Of a DNA stretch of 62,208 nucleotides, positions 1 to 7,941 are shown piece after piece; positions within the stretch are counted from its first letter, which is position 1, and the number at the start of each line of letters is the position of its first letter. The notes under the pieces are model-generated. The model was not told the DNA's origin, searched no databases, and saw only the letters and a program-made list of their open reading frames with translations. Origin of the DNA: Micavibrio sp. (lineage in GTDB: Bacteria > Pseudomonadota > Alphaproteobacteria > Micavibrionales > Micavibrionaceae); contig NZAJ01000060.1 in the NCBI GenBank assembly GCA_002687495.1, forward strand, positions 1 through 62,208, read 5' to 3'. Both the position numbers and the translations under genes were made by a program.

Positions 1-1087
1 CACAGGCATTAGAGACTTCTCTTATAATTCTAGGCATGCGCGTGAAGACAGATTTGATTTGTTGCGCGCGCACAGCCATGACGCTTTCTTGTAGGTCACG
101 CATATGGCGGGTGAGATTTTCAACGCCTTCAGTGACTTTTCCGCCAGCTTCAGCAGGAAGCCAACGAACTTGTTCTTGCAGCATAGATTGGGCAATCACC
201 ATCTCGCCAACTAGATTTACAAGTTGATCAATGCGCTCTAGATCAACGCGAATAGAGCTTTTTCCTATGACGGCATTTTCCACGGCATCACGATCTTCTT
301 TGCGTTTGATTTTCTTGAGGACTTGCTCAGGTTCAGTAGGAGCGCGGCGTTCAGGCTCATTACCAAGGGGTACATTTTGCGCTTCGATATTGAGCTCGCA
401 GAGATCATCTACGAAATCAAAAACCTCTCTAATCTCATCTTCAGGCGCGGATGTTTTGAGGATGATCTTCCAGCCGATATAGCAGTTTTCTGGCGTTAGA
501 GTGCTTAAAGACGGAAGGTTATCGACCTCTGCAGAGAGCGTAAGCTCGCCAAGGTCTTGTAAAGCCTGGATAATGAAAAGAGGTTCGTTACCTGTTTTTA
601 AGATGTTTTCATGCGGGCGAAAGCTAATAGCCCATGTTTGCTCACCAGTGTTTTCGTTTTGAGATTCTGCATGTGTCTGGGATGTTTCTTTGGGCGCGGC
701 CCCTGTAATATTTTGAACTATTTTTTCCAGCTCTATACGTATTTCTGACCCATAATCTTGTTCTATTTGCTCGCCTGCTTTTTCCATTTCAATCATTGAA
801 GCGACAATGTCATTTGCACGCAGGAATAAGTCACATAGATTGCGGTCTGGCTCTAGACGCTCTTCTCTTACGAAATCCAGAGCAGTTTCAAATTGGTGAG
901 AGAAATTAACGATTTGGTCAAAGGCAAAGGCCCCTGCTCCGCCTTTAATAGAATGTATTGCGCGAAAGACCTGATTAATTGTATCTGAGCTGGTATCGCC
1001 TTCTTGCATGCGTGAGAGACCTTCTTCGGCCTCTATAATCCGATCTTCACATTCTTCAAAATAGGTGAGTTTGAAGCGATCATGCAT
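1..1087 (-). CDS. cheA: Chemotaxis histidine kinase CheA (N-terminal part, runs off the window)
   Basis: At least 362 codons are present; the ATG at 1087-1085 is followed by MHDRFKLTYFEE and the C-terminus lies beyond position 1. An HPt (P1) domain comes first, with the phospho-accepting histidine at about residue 45 in RAIHSIKGG. A linker/P2-like stretch follows, then a CheA dimerisation (P3) helix pair around residues 275-360 (RIDQLVNLVGEM). The ATPase and CheW-like domains would lie outside. CheA autophosphorylates in response to chemoreceptors and phosphorylates CheY, encoded only a few bases upstream. The order STAS, cheY, cheA resembles the Caulobacter chemotaxis operon. The family call is secure; only completeness is unknown. 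Confidence 0.93.
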   Translation of the reverse strand, partial: MHDRFKLTYFEECEDRIIEAEEGLSRMQEGDTSSDTINQVFRAIHSIKGGAGAFAFDQIVNFSHQFETALDFVREERLEPDRNLCDLFLRANDIVASMIEMEKAGEQIEQDYGSEIRIELEKIVQNITGAAPKETSQTHAESQNENTGEQTWAISFRPHENILKTGNEPLFIIQALQDLGELTLSAEVDNLPSLSTLTPENCYIGWKIILKTSAPEDEIREVFDFVDDLCELNIEAQNVPLGNEPERRAPTEPEQVLKKIKRKEDRDAVENAVIGKSSIRVDLERIDQLVNLVGEMVIAQSMLQEQVRWLPAEAGGKVTEGVENLTRHMRDLQESVMAVRAQQIKSVFTRMPRIIREVSNAC

Positions 1088-1093
1088 GATTGA

Positions 1094-1465
1094 TTATCCG
1101 TTCCCTGCTATGCGTTTTAAGACTGATAAAAGTTTTTCAGGATTGAAGGGTTTGACAATCCAGCCTGTGGCCCCTGCTTCTCTGCCAGCGTTTTTCTTGG
1201 CGTCGTCAGCTTCTGTTGTGAGCATCAGAATTGGCGTGGCTTTATAGCTAGGATTAGAGCGCAATGATTTTATAAGTGTTAAGCCGTCCATATTGGGCAT
1301 GTTTAGGTCGGTAATAACGATATCCGCTTTTGATTGACCAAGAACTGAGAGCGCTTGTACGCCATCTTCGGCCTCTAAGACATTATAGCCGGCTTCTTTT
1401 AGCGTATAGCTGACCATATCGCGCATTGTTGGGGAATCATCAACAGTCATAACAGTGAGTGCCAT
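1094..1465 (-). CDS. cheY: Chemotaxis response regulator CheY
   Basis: A 123-aa single receiver domain. The acidic pair is D9/D10, the phospho-acceptor is D53 in VITDLNMP, the switch threonine is T83 or T84 in MLTTE, and the conserved lysine is K105 in VKPF. There is no output domain, as expected for CheY, which diffuses from CheA to the flagellar motor switch. Its stop codon lies 6 bp before the cheA start, so the two genes are probably co-translated. Confidence 0.95.
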   Translation of the reverse strand: MALTVMTVDDSPTMRDMVSYTLKEAGYNVLEAEDGVQALSVLGQSKADIVITDLNMPNMDGLTLIKSLRSNPSYKATPILMLTTEADDAKKNAGREAGATGWIVKPFNPEKLLSVLKRIAGNG

Positions 1466-1470
1466 GTCCT

Positions 1471-1737
1471 TTAAGTCCTTTCTAGTTTGAATTCAGTCTC
1501 TAGGCCCAAATCTTTGATGATGCTCATCAAGGATTCTGAAGGCTGGATTAACATTGTTTTATTATCTTTATCGGCGGCTTTTTTAGCAGCGAGGATTATC
1601 TGGATGCAGGCAAGTGATGCTCTTTCAACATGCTGTAGATCTAGGGCAATAGAGCCAGAATTATCACAAAGCGCCGTTATGTGCTTTTTAAATTCAGGCG
1701 CATATGTGAATTCCAAATTAGACGGGATGTCTAGCAT
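1471..1737 (-). CDS. STAS-domain protein at the head of the chemotaxis operon
   Basis: An 88-aa protein that is one STAS domain (anti-sigma-factor-antagonist fold). The serine of the typical phosphorylation loop is around residue 41 (ERASLACIQ). It is separated from cheY by 5 bp. In Caulobacter-type chemotaxis clusters a small protein of this kind, often labelled CheX, occupies the first position. An AAGGA Shine-Dalgarno lies about 10 bp before the start. A role in chemotaxis is inferred from position. An unrelated STAS function such as MlaB is possible but less likely here. Confidence 0.75.
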   Translation of the reverse strand: MLDIPSNLEFTYAPEFKKHITALCDNSGSIALDLQHVERASLACIQIILAAKKAADKDNKTMLIQPSESLMSIIKDLGLETEFKLERT

Positions 1738-1997
1738 TTAACGGTCCTTAATCTATAGCGAATATCAATAATTCAAGGTTGTATATTTTCATATGCTAGC
1801 TAAATATGAGCTTATTCACAAAGCCAAAAATGCAAAAGAATACGAGCGTATATTGCTTATTATCAATGGGTTACGTTTGTATGCGGGACTATTTTTTATG
1901 TGAGTTACTCAATTATAAGTCACCGAAGATTTAAAGCTTTAGGTTCTTTGGTATTAGCGCTAATCTCAGCTTTAATAATGTAAGGAGCAATAAAGAG
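1738..1997. promoter_or_regulatory. Divergent intergenic region, chemotaxis operon / DUF423 gene
   Basis: 260 AT-rich bases between two divergent genes, so promoters for both should lie here. I see no convincing RNA gene or ORF. The right side ends in TAAGGAG about 10 bp before the DUF423 start. Confidence 0.4.
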
Positions 1998-2375
1998 ATG
2001 CGTTATTTTTTATGTGCGAGCGCAATGATGGGATTTATTTCAGTTTTATTGGGGGCGCTGGGTGATCATGGATTGGCGCTTAATGAAGAGCAAGCGCATA
2101 GCTTTGATGTGGCTGTTCGCTATCAGATGCTATACGCAATATTAGTCGTGGTCATTTTAATTGGTGATCATAAATGTTTATTTACAAAAAGCGCGCTTTT
2201 GTTTTTTGCGGGTGCGGCTTTATTTGCAGGCGGAATTTATATTTCACTCTTCACGCCCCTGAGCGGCGCGGTTTATTTAACGCCAATAGGTGGTGTAACG
2301 CTTATGGCCGGCTGGTTGAGCTTAGCGTGGTGTGGTTTTTTTGGAAATTTTGGGAAGAGTAATTGGAGCGAGTGA
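1998..2375 (+). CDS. DUF423 family inner-membrane protein
   Basis: A 125-aa hydrophobic protein with four predicted membrane helices. It has the features of DUF423 (YgdD): an N-terminal helix followed by GALGDHGL, then a central AVRYQMLYA segment, and glycine-rich later helices. The biochemical role of the family is unknown. The last three residues (WSE) and the stop codon lie within the 49-bp tRNA-Gly repeat at 2364-2412. The gene therefore overlaps the attachment site convergently, and insertion of the neighbouring element would leave its coding sequence unchanged. Confidence 0.85.
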   Translation: MRYFLCASAMMGFISVLLGALGDHGLALNEEQAHSFDVAVRYQMLYAILVVVILIGDHKCLFTKSALLFFAGAALFAGGIYISLFTPLSGAVYLTPIGGVTLMAGWLSLAWCGFFGNFGKSNWSE

Positions 2376-2412
2376 AGGGATTCGAACCCTCGACTTCAAC
2401 CTTGGCAAGGTT
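2364..2412 (-). repeat. attL: duplicated 3' half of tRNA-Gly
   Basis: These 49 bp are identical to 8277-8325, the 3' part of the intact tRNA-Gly gene from the anticodon arm through the CCA end. Identity stops at 2413, where the tRNA 5' half is replaced by unrelated sequence. This is the footprint of site-specific integration into a tRNA 3' half. It is a remnant and not a functional tRNA. Confidence 0.93.
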
Positions 2413-2528
2413 AATATCATTGTTATATGTCAATACTTGGGTTATTGTTGTTCTTGATATTTCTTAATTCTTTAAAACTCCTTGTTATAAAGGTTATTAA
2501 GGTTTTTATTTGTTTTATTTCGTTCTGT

Positions 2529-2599
2529 GTGGGGACTTGATGGGGAATTTTAATGACAATAAATCCCCACCATGATATATTTTCCCCACTGTAATCCCC
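2529..2599. repeat. Cluster of five GTGGGGA-type repeats (probable integrase arm sites)
   Basis: The motif (G)TGGGGA occurs at 2529-2535 and 2540-2546 in forward orientation, and as TCCCCA(C) at about 2564-2570, 2583-2589 and 2594-2599. The same motif recurs twice near attR (8236-8255). Short repeats on both arms close to the att core are expected for lambda-like tyrosine integrases. The binding role is inferred. Confidence 0.6.
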
Positions 2600-2637
2600 A
2601 TATTTTAGTTTGGCAAGTTTATAAAAGGAGGTGGACG

Positions 2638-3840
2638 ATGATGACAAAGAAAAAACCTGTATCAAAAGCTGGGCGATATGCCGCCTATGATCGTTTCTTG
2701 GAGGCTATCCCACCTAGAAGCATGACAAAGAGAGCCAAATATCTTCATGGAATTGGCGTGTTTCGTGGTATCAGGGGCGATACGGCGTGGGTGAAGATTA
2801 GGCTGCCTCATGGTGGTCTTTATAAGGGCAAGTATTATAAGGCAGGCGATAGCGTTGAGATCAAAGTTGGTAACCTTGATTCATACGATTGGGGAGAGCT
2901 TGAAGATGTTCGAAAAGAGTATCAAAGCAAAGCCGATAAGGGAGAGGATTTAGAGCAGGTTGAGGTTCCTCTTTTCTCCCAATACGTATCAGATTGGCTG
3001 GAAATCAAAAAGAGCCAGCATAGGGGATATAAAATAACTAAAGGTATAGTCGATAATCACCTTGCAGAGACATTCGGGCATAAGCCTTTAAATGCAATTA
3101 CCACAGGGGACATTAATAGGTGGCAAGGTAAGCAGCTTGCGATACATTCAGCGTCTACAGTAAAGAGGCAGAAAGTTGTGCTGCAGTCCATTTTAAGTTC
3201 AGCAGAGAAGGATGATCATATAACAGTTAACCCATGTGCAAAATCGGATAGCATTAAAGTACCAGATAAGGAGCCGCGTTATCTTACAGGGTTAGAGTTA
3301 GTTACTTTGTTGGCTAATGCAGAGCAAGTGGCCTCATGGTTGCCTGATTATATTTTGTTTGCCATTCATACAGGTATGAGACGAGGGGAAATTGCAGCTT
3401 TAAAGTGGAAGCAAGTAATAGAATCTCCAGAGGGTGTCTTTTTGAGATTTCCTACAGGAAAGACGCAGAAAATTAGGACAATCCACTGTGGCGAAACAGT
3501 CAGGGATATATTGAAGCGTTTAAAGGCGAATAAAAAAGATAGTGATGATCGTGTGTTTCAAATGTCGCTAACTACAGTTATTAGAAAGTGGCGTGAAGCA
3601 AGAGAAGTTGCAGGATTGAAAGATGTTAGAATACAAGATTTACGTGCCACAAGCGCTACTTATGCTGCGCTTTCAGGTGTTGATCTAAGGACATTAGCGG
3701 GTCGTTTAGGCCACAGTGATTTAACTATGTTGGAAAGGCATTATGCGGCTTTAACGGGTTCAGGGGCAGTAGAGGCCTCAGGTAAGATTGAGGTGGGTAT
3801 AAATATGGCAATGGAACAAGCGCAGGAAAAAACGCCCTAG
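2638..3840 (+). CDS. int: Tyrosine-recombinase integrase of the tRNA-Gly element
   Basis: 400 aa, started at ATG 2638 because an AAAGGAGG ribosome site sits about 7 bp upstream; the in-frame ATG at 2572 has none. Residues 40-100 resemble an arm-binding domain, 110-200 a SAM-like core-binding domain and 215-375 the catalytic domain. Catalytic candidates are R248 (HTGMRRGE), K275, R336, H359 (RLGHSD) and the nucleophile Y369 (ERHYA). The usual histidine of the HxLR box is replaced by glutamine (QDLRATSAT, Q333), a tolerated but less common variant. The gene lies just inside attL, as expected for an enzyme that integrates and, with excisionase, excises the element. Confidence 0.93.
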   Translation: MMTKKKPVSKAGRYAAYDRFLEAIPPRSMTKRAKYLHGIGVFRGIRGDTAWVKIRLPHGGLYKGKYYKAGDSVEIKVGNLDSYDWGELEDVRKEYQSKADKGEDLEQVEVPLFSQYVSDWLEIKKSQHRGYKITKGIVDNHLAETFGHKPLNAITTGDINRWQGKQLAIHSASTVKRQKVVLQSILSSAEKDDHITVNPCAKSDSIKVPDKEPRYLTGLELVTLLANAEQVASWLPDYILFAIHTGMRRGEIAALKWKQVIESPEGVFLRFPTGKTQKIRTIHCGETVRDILKRLKANKKDSDDRVFQMSLTTVIRKWREAREVAGLKDVRIQDLRATSATYAALSGVDLRTLAGRLGHSDLTMLERHYAALTGSGAVEASGKIEVGINMAMEQAQEKTP

Positions 3841-4058
3841 TTAGAGTCGAGAGTTTGAATCCTTCATTAGGATTTGAATTAATATGATTATAGCAATAAA
3901 AATATGCCCCCAAATGTGCCCCCAAAAATTTTTGCTAGCAGAGTAAAACAATTTCGTTGCTGCTAAACCTATAGTTTATGTCTGTCATGGACACCAATTT
4001 TTAGTTATGATAGACAAAGTAGTAGTGAACGATCGTTAACTAAATGCAGGGGGCAGAA
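3841..4058. promoter_or_regulatory. Intergenic region upstream of the island's small-protein operon
   Basis: 218 bp without a credible ORF. A perfect palindrome AACGATCGTT lies at 4028-4037, just before the first gene, and could be an operator. Two CCCCCAAA-type repeats (about 3906-3928) lie after the integrase. The regulatory role is inferred. Confidence 0.35.
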
Positions 4059-4451
4059 GTGAGATTATTTTTAATTGCTTTGTTGTCTGTATCAATTGTT
4101 ACATCTTCTCACATTGTTTTCGCATTAAGTATTGAAGATGCCATTAAGGTTATGGCGATAGAAATACAAAAGACTGTTCCTCAAAGATTAAGCGATAACG
4201 TCACACTTTCCCAAGCTTCATATATAAACAATATATTAATGCTGACGTATACTGTGAGAGGTGAAAAACATATTCTCTCTCCTTATTTGGAAAAGATTAA
4301 ATCGCAGTCAATTTTGGAAAAATCTTCTTCGTTATGTTCTGTTCGTGATTCGAGATGGGTATTAGATAATGGTGGTATATATAGTTTTCAATTCATATCT
4401 AGCAATGCTGAGTTTTTATTTGCTTTCGATATTTCTAAGATCAATTGTTAA
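4059..4451 (+). CDS. Island hypothetical exported protein 1
   Basis: 130 aa, not recognised. The GTG at 4059 is chosen because AGGGGG (4047-4053) is well placed for it and the protein then begins with a clean signal peptide, MRLFLIALLSVSIVTSSH, ending near HIVFA. An ATG at 4044 is the alternative. The mature part is about 110 residues, mixed helix and strand, with two cysteines (SLCS and the C-terminal NC). It is first of four tightly packed genes (overlaps of 7, 11 and 19 bp) that probably form one transcript. Confidence 0.6.
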   Translation: MRLFLIALLSVSIVTSSHIVFALSIEDAIKVMAIEIQKTVPQRLSDNVTLSQASYINNILMLTYTVRGEKHILSPYLEKIKSQSILEKSSSLCSVRDSRWVLDNGGIYSFQFISSNAEFLFAFDISKINC

Positions 4452-4915
4452 GAGTGCAGATGGGTTTGGAACACATGGTCATTTTATACACCCCCGTACA
4501 ATCACCTGTATTAGCGTTTATTTTTATTTGCCTCATAGGAGGCATAAGTATGCATATGCTTAAACCCAATACTCCTTTTGCTAGTCCTCATCAATATGGA
4601 AGGTTATATTTAAGCTATATAGTTTTTTGTGCGTTCCTTGTTGCTGGTGTTAATATTGCCCCCCAAGACCTCTGGATAGATTTATGTGTTCGTATATTCA
4701 TAAACATAGTTTCTTTCGGAGGGCTCGCCTATGTTTTAGGGCTTGTGTATGGGGTGGTAAAAACCAAAAGCTTTGCGCCTCATAATAATGAATTAGAGCA
4801 GAATTATAGCGATGATGTTATTGCGCATTATGATGTTGAATCAGGGCGTACATATTACAAGTATCAAGATATAGAAGCGCAAAGTAGGTCTATGGACAAA
4901 ACCAATGAAATATAA
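4445..4915 (+). CDS. Island hypothetical membrane protein 2
   Basis: Up to 156 aa, not recognised. Three hydrophobic segments are visible: SPVLAFIFICLIGGISM, YIVFCAFLVAGVNI and a long one ending near AYVLGLVYGVV. A polar tail of about 45 residues follows. It overlaps the previous gene by 7 bp if the TTG at 4445 is used. ATG 4460 or 4475 are alternative starts and no strong ribosome site separates them. It is likely part of the same exported-protein operon; the function is unknown. Confidence 0.55.
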   Translation: MLRVQMGLEHMVILYTPVQSPVLAFIFICLIGGISMHMLKPNTPFASPHQYGRLYLSYIVFCAFLVAGVNIAPQDLWIDLCVRIFINIVSFGGLAYVLGLVYGVVKTKSFAPHNNELEQNYSDDVIAHYDVESGRTYYKYQDIEAQSRSMDKTNEI

Positions 4916-5288
4916 AAAAATTAATAATTTGATATTGATAGCTCTTTTGTTATTAACTTCGATTAGTCTCGCTCACGCTTGGGAAGCAAAGAATAATGGT
5001 GCGGCTAATAAGGATGCTCATGAAGCTGCGTCCTGCATTGTATTAGGCGAAAGTAAAATTGACGAGATAAACAGAATATCTGGACGCTCTAAATATACAG
5101 GCTCTCCAGATTGCACTACGTTAAAAAAGAAATGGTACGCTTCTGGCCTGAGTTATTTGGATGCTCAAATGTTAGTTGATGACCACAGAACAAGAAGAGT
5201 TTATGAGACGACTATTGGCACTTGGGTTTTGGAATTCTGTCAACGTCAAGGACTTTTTGGAGAAATGCGATGCGATACATTGCCATAA
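4905..5288 (+). CDS. Island hypothetical exported protein 3
   Basis: 127 aa, not recognised. The N-terminus is a signal peptide (MKYKKINNLILIALLLLTS, cleavage near AHA-W). The mature protein has four cysteines (SCIV, DCTT, FCQR, RCD), compatible with two periplasmic disulfides. The start overlaps the previous gene by 11 bp, which suggests translational coupling. Function unknown; export is inferred from the signal sequence. Confidence 0.6.
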   Translation: MKYKKINNLILIALLLLTSISLAHAWEAKNNGAANKDAHEAASCIVLGESKIDEINRISGRSKYTGSPDCTTLKKKWYASGLSYLDAQMLVDDHRTRRVYETTIGTWVLEFCQRQGLFGEMRCDTLP

Positions 5289-5923
5289 TCATAGTAGCGC
5301 TATCAGTGTTTTTTGTTACTTCAACCTTAGTCTTTGCGAATGAGGCTGTTGAGATTACACCGCTACAAAAAATTATTTATCAAGATTTCCATGACCCAGG
5401 CTTTGCTATTTTTGAAGCTGCCGATGGCAATATATACGAAGGTGATTTTTATTATTCGTTTATCACCTATGAAGAAATCAACACATGGACATCAGGGGAG
5501 GCTATGCAAGTAGCGTATCACCCAGTTATGGGACTTGGTGTTCTTAGAGAGAAAGACAACCGTTTTTACAAGCTATCCTTTAAAAGTACTTACTTTGTAG
5601 ATGCTATAGAAGATGAATGTCTTAAAAGCCCTGAAAATGAAACAACAATTGGGATATCTTCATGTATTTTAAAAAGTGCAAATATATGGGGCACAGAATA
5701 TAATTATCTGTATCAACATCTCATGAAGAATGTTTCAGTCGATCTAAAGTCGGAATTACTAGAGCTTAATGCCTCTTGGGAGAATTTAGGTAAGAGATTT
5801 CAATCAGCACGTCGACAATACTACTCTGAGAAAGGTGGTACTATTTATTCAATATATGGAGCACATCGCCTTAGGGATATGAGCATGTACAAAGCGAATA
5901 TGCTCAGAAGTTTTTACGAGTAA
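5270..5923 (+). CDS. Island hypothetical exported protein 4
   Basis: 217 aa, not recognised. ATG 5270 is preferred because GGAGA lies about 7 bp upstream and the product begins with a signal peptide (MRYIAIIIVALSVFFVTS, ending near LVFA). It overlaps the preceding gene by 19 bp. The mature region contains two cysteines (DECLK, SSCIL) and many aromatic residues, suggesting a folded periplasmic or surface protein. Last gene of the small-protein operon. Confidence 0.6.
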   Translation: MRYIAIIIVALSVFFVTSTLVFANEAVEITPLQKIIYQDFHDPGFAIFEAADGNIYEGDFYYSFITYEEINTWTSGEAMQVAYHPVMGLGVLREKDNRFYKLSFKSTYFVDAIEDECLKSPENETTIGISSCILKSANIWGTEYNYLYQHLMKNVSVDLKSELLELNASWENLGKRFQSARRQYYSEKGGTIYSIYGAHRLRDMSMYKANMLRSFYE

Positions 5924-6009
5924 TTACTTGGTTTCAATAGGGTTTAGTGAAGAAATAAAGTTAATAATATCATACACTTATCCTAAGCCTCTCTAAGTAG
6001 TTGTCATGT

Positions 6010-6051
6010 AGACTATTTAGTCTGTTTATTGTGCCACCCATAGTCTGTAAA
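6010..6051. promoter_or_regulatory. TAGTCTGT repeats, possible operator
   Basis: A perfect inverted repeat AGACTA-TT-TAGTCT occupies 6010-6023. A third half-site, TAGTCTGT, is at about 6041-6048, in direct orientation to 6018-6025. The cluster lies 20-60 bp upstream of the putative promoter of the polymerase-like gene, a typical repressor position. No regulator gene other than the excisionase is visible in the element. The role is inferred. Confidence 0.4.
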
Positions 6052-6070
6052 TGTATAGTTTTATTGCCAT

Positions 6071-6106
6071 TTGTACCATGCATATACAGGCTGGTATACT
6101 CGCAGA
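6071..6106 (+). promoter_or_regulatory. Putative promoter giving a leaderless transcript
   Basis: TTGTAC (6071-6076) and TATACT (6095-6100) are separated by 18 bp, close to sigma-70 consensus. The gene's ATG follows only 6 bp after the -10 box, so transcription would start at or next to the A of ATG. There is no Shine-Dalgarno in front of ATG 6107, which agrees with leaderless translation. Confidence 0.45.
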
Positions 6107-7474
6107 ATGAATGAAAGCCAGCATAATCTCAACGACTCAACTTTCCTAGATTTACACCTTTGGAGTGAATGCGATAATCTCAAGGATGCCATAGATGTGG
6201 TCTATAAGGATCACTTATCTGACCTTGGCCAAGAGCGTGCAATCAAAAAGCAGTTAAAAGCCCTGCTTATGAATTTCATTGAACGCTATAGGGTTTCCCC
6301 TTCAGGTTATATTCATTACAGCCGAAACAAGAATTATTACAGTGAGAGAAAACAAGGCATGGGAAATCCCCTTGGGGTGTCCCAAAAAATACGTGATGTA
6401 TGTGATAGACTAGAAGAACTGGGGCTAATTGAACAGTACAAGGGAACCTTCAAACCCATAAAAAAGCAAACACGCATAAGGCCTACACAGAAATTTATAG
6501 ATGAATATTTTACGCCTTACAATCTTTTGGAATGCGATGTGGACTATCATAAAACATTCCCTTTAGTGCGTATCAGAGAAACCCCTGAGTGGTTTGATTT
6601 TATTCCTGCAAAGTATAGAGAAAATAAATTCAAGCAACCCCAAAGAAAAGCTATAAGCACAAAGGCGAAAACACTCGAAAAGCAGCTCAATAAATATAAT
6701 GCGCTACTGGATAGAACCACTATCACACTTGATAAGGACGTGAAGTATCGTGAAAAACGTAAACGCATATACCGTATTTTCGGAGACGAAAAGTTAAGTA
6801 TACATGGGCGTTTCTATGGTGGTTGGTGGATAGAGATCAAAAGCAGCTATCGTTCGTACATCCTTATTAATGGAAACAAAACAGTAGAGCTTGATTACAA
6901 AGCTCAGCACCCTCATATGCTTTACGCTATCGTCTTACAGGAATGCTTGGGGGATTATTCATTTCATAATGATGACCCGTATAATATCAAGATCGGAGAC
7001 ACAGATAGTCTGTACCCAAGAAACTTAGTTAAACTCGCTTTTATGTGCTGCCTCAATGCGGCGAATGAGAAAGCTGCACATGAAGTTCTCAAGCATAAGT
7101 ATGAAGAAGTATTAAAAAACCCCGATGCATCTCAAGGACAGAAAACAGAAGCACAAGAACTCTTAAGCTTTGTTAAGAATCCCAAGGATTTCAAAGCGTT
7201 TATGGATGATTTCAAAAAGGCCCATATTGCCGTTGCCTCATATTTCTATAACAATTGGTGGGAAGACTTAATGTTTTTGGACTCTCAAATATGTGCTTAT
7301 GTTATCGACACCATGACCGCTAAGGAAATAGTTGTCTTAACAGTACATGATTCCTTTATTGTTGAGGAAAAGCATGAACACACTCTAAAGGGTGTTATGA
7401 AAGATGCTTACGCAGCAATTGATATGCCTTTGGCTCTTCCCTCGATAGTATCAAAATCTAGAACTGATATATAA
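6107..7474 (+). CDS. Protein with family A DNA polymerase / T7 RNA polymerase-like palm motifs
   Basis: 455 aa from ATG 6107; an in-frame TTG at 6071 falls inside the putative promoter. Residues 85-135 look like a winged-helix-type region (SQKIRDVCDRLEELGLIEQ). Three polymerase-like motifs follow in order. Motif A: ELDYKAQHPHMLY with D263. Motif B: RNLVKLAFMCCLNA with R305, K309, M313 and N317, the same R-x3-K-x3-M spacing as the T7 RNA polymerase fingers helix. Motif C: VHDSFIV with H414-D415. These are the two metal-binding aspartates and nucleotide-binding helix of the family A superfamily in a very short protein. Its role is probably replication or priming of the element. The family is inferred from motifs only. 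N317 stands where T7 RNAP has the sugar-selecting tyrosine. Confidence 0.6.
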   Translation: MNESQHNLNDSTFLDLHLWSECDNLKDAIDVVYKDHLSDLGQERAIKKQLKALLMNFIERYRVSPSGYIHYSRNKNYYSERKQGMGNPLGVSQKIRDVCDRLEELGLIEQYKGTFKPIKKQTRIRPTQKFIDEYFTPYNLLECDVDYHKTFPLVRIRETPEWFDFIPAKYRENKFKQPQRKAISTKAKTLEKQLNKYNALLDRTTITLDKDVKYREKRKRIYRIFGDEKLSIHGRFYGGWWIEIKSSYRSYILINGNKTVELDYKAQHPHMLYAIVLQECLGDYSFHNDDPYNIKIGDTDSLYPRNLVKLAFMCCLNAANEKAAHEVLKHKYEEVLKNPDASQGQKTEAQELLSFVKNPKDFKAFMDDFKKAHIAVASYFYNNWWEDLMFLDSQICAYVIDTMTAKEIVVLTVHDSFIVEEKHEHTLKGVMKDAYAAIDMPLALPSIVSKSRTDI

Positions 7475-7716
7475 TAGACACCTAAGAGCATTCTAAAGTA
7501 TATCTCTTGTTCATTACAAAGGCTAAACAAGAATTAAGTATATAATATCAATCTATTAAGTGTTCAAAAGCAAGCTTTCCAAAATAAGAGTCCCTGAGAG
7601 TCATTAAGGGTATGTATAGCGGTTACCCCATAAGAAATAATACAGGGCACTCAGGTAGTCCCTATGGTGTCAGAAACCTATTCACAATGTTCAAGAATCT
7701 CTGGCTTTATGGCCAT

Positions 7717-7941
7717 CTACCCAGTAGGTAAGTTACCTAGCCAGTCATTAATGTCTTTTCTTCGGTATCTTGGGCTTGAACCGATCATCACTGGGTCAAT
7801 AGTGAAATTATGCTCAAGGCCTTTTCTTCTTTTGTGCCTTTGTGCTCTGACCCATTGTGCGGACATGCCAAGTAGACGTGCAACTTCTTTATCACATAGA
7901 AGTATACTAGCGTCGTGGGTGTCGCTTTCGATTTTATGCAT
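7717..7941 (-). CDS. AlpA/excisionase-like helix-turn-helix protein
   Basis: 74 aa. It holds a MerR/AlpA-type winged helix: CDKEVARLLGMSAQWV is the recognition unit and the end, YRRKDINDWL, is typical of excisionase or AlpA proteins, which bind near att sites and tip integrase towards excision. It lies at the opposite end of the element from int and reads away from attR. No Shine-Dalgarno is obvious. It may also act as a regulator of the element. Confidence 0.75.
   Translation of the reverse strand: MHKIESDTHDASILLCDKEVARLLGMSAQWVRAQRHKRRKGLEHNFTIDPVMIGSSPRYRRKDINDWLGNLPTG

Noticed and set aside
2364-2412. Second tRNA-Gly gene
   Set aside because: Only the 3' half is present; it is the attL duplication, not a functional tRNA.
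2423-2665. 80-aa reading frame on the minus strand next to attL
   Set aside because: It overlaps the GTGGGGA repeats and the integrase start, has no ribosome site, and reads as low-quality composition.
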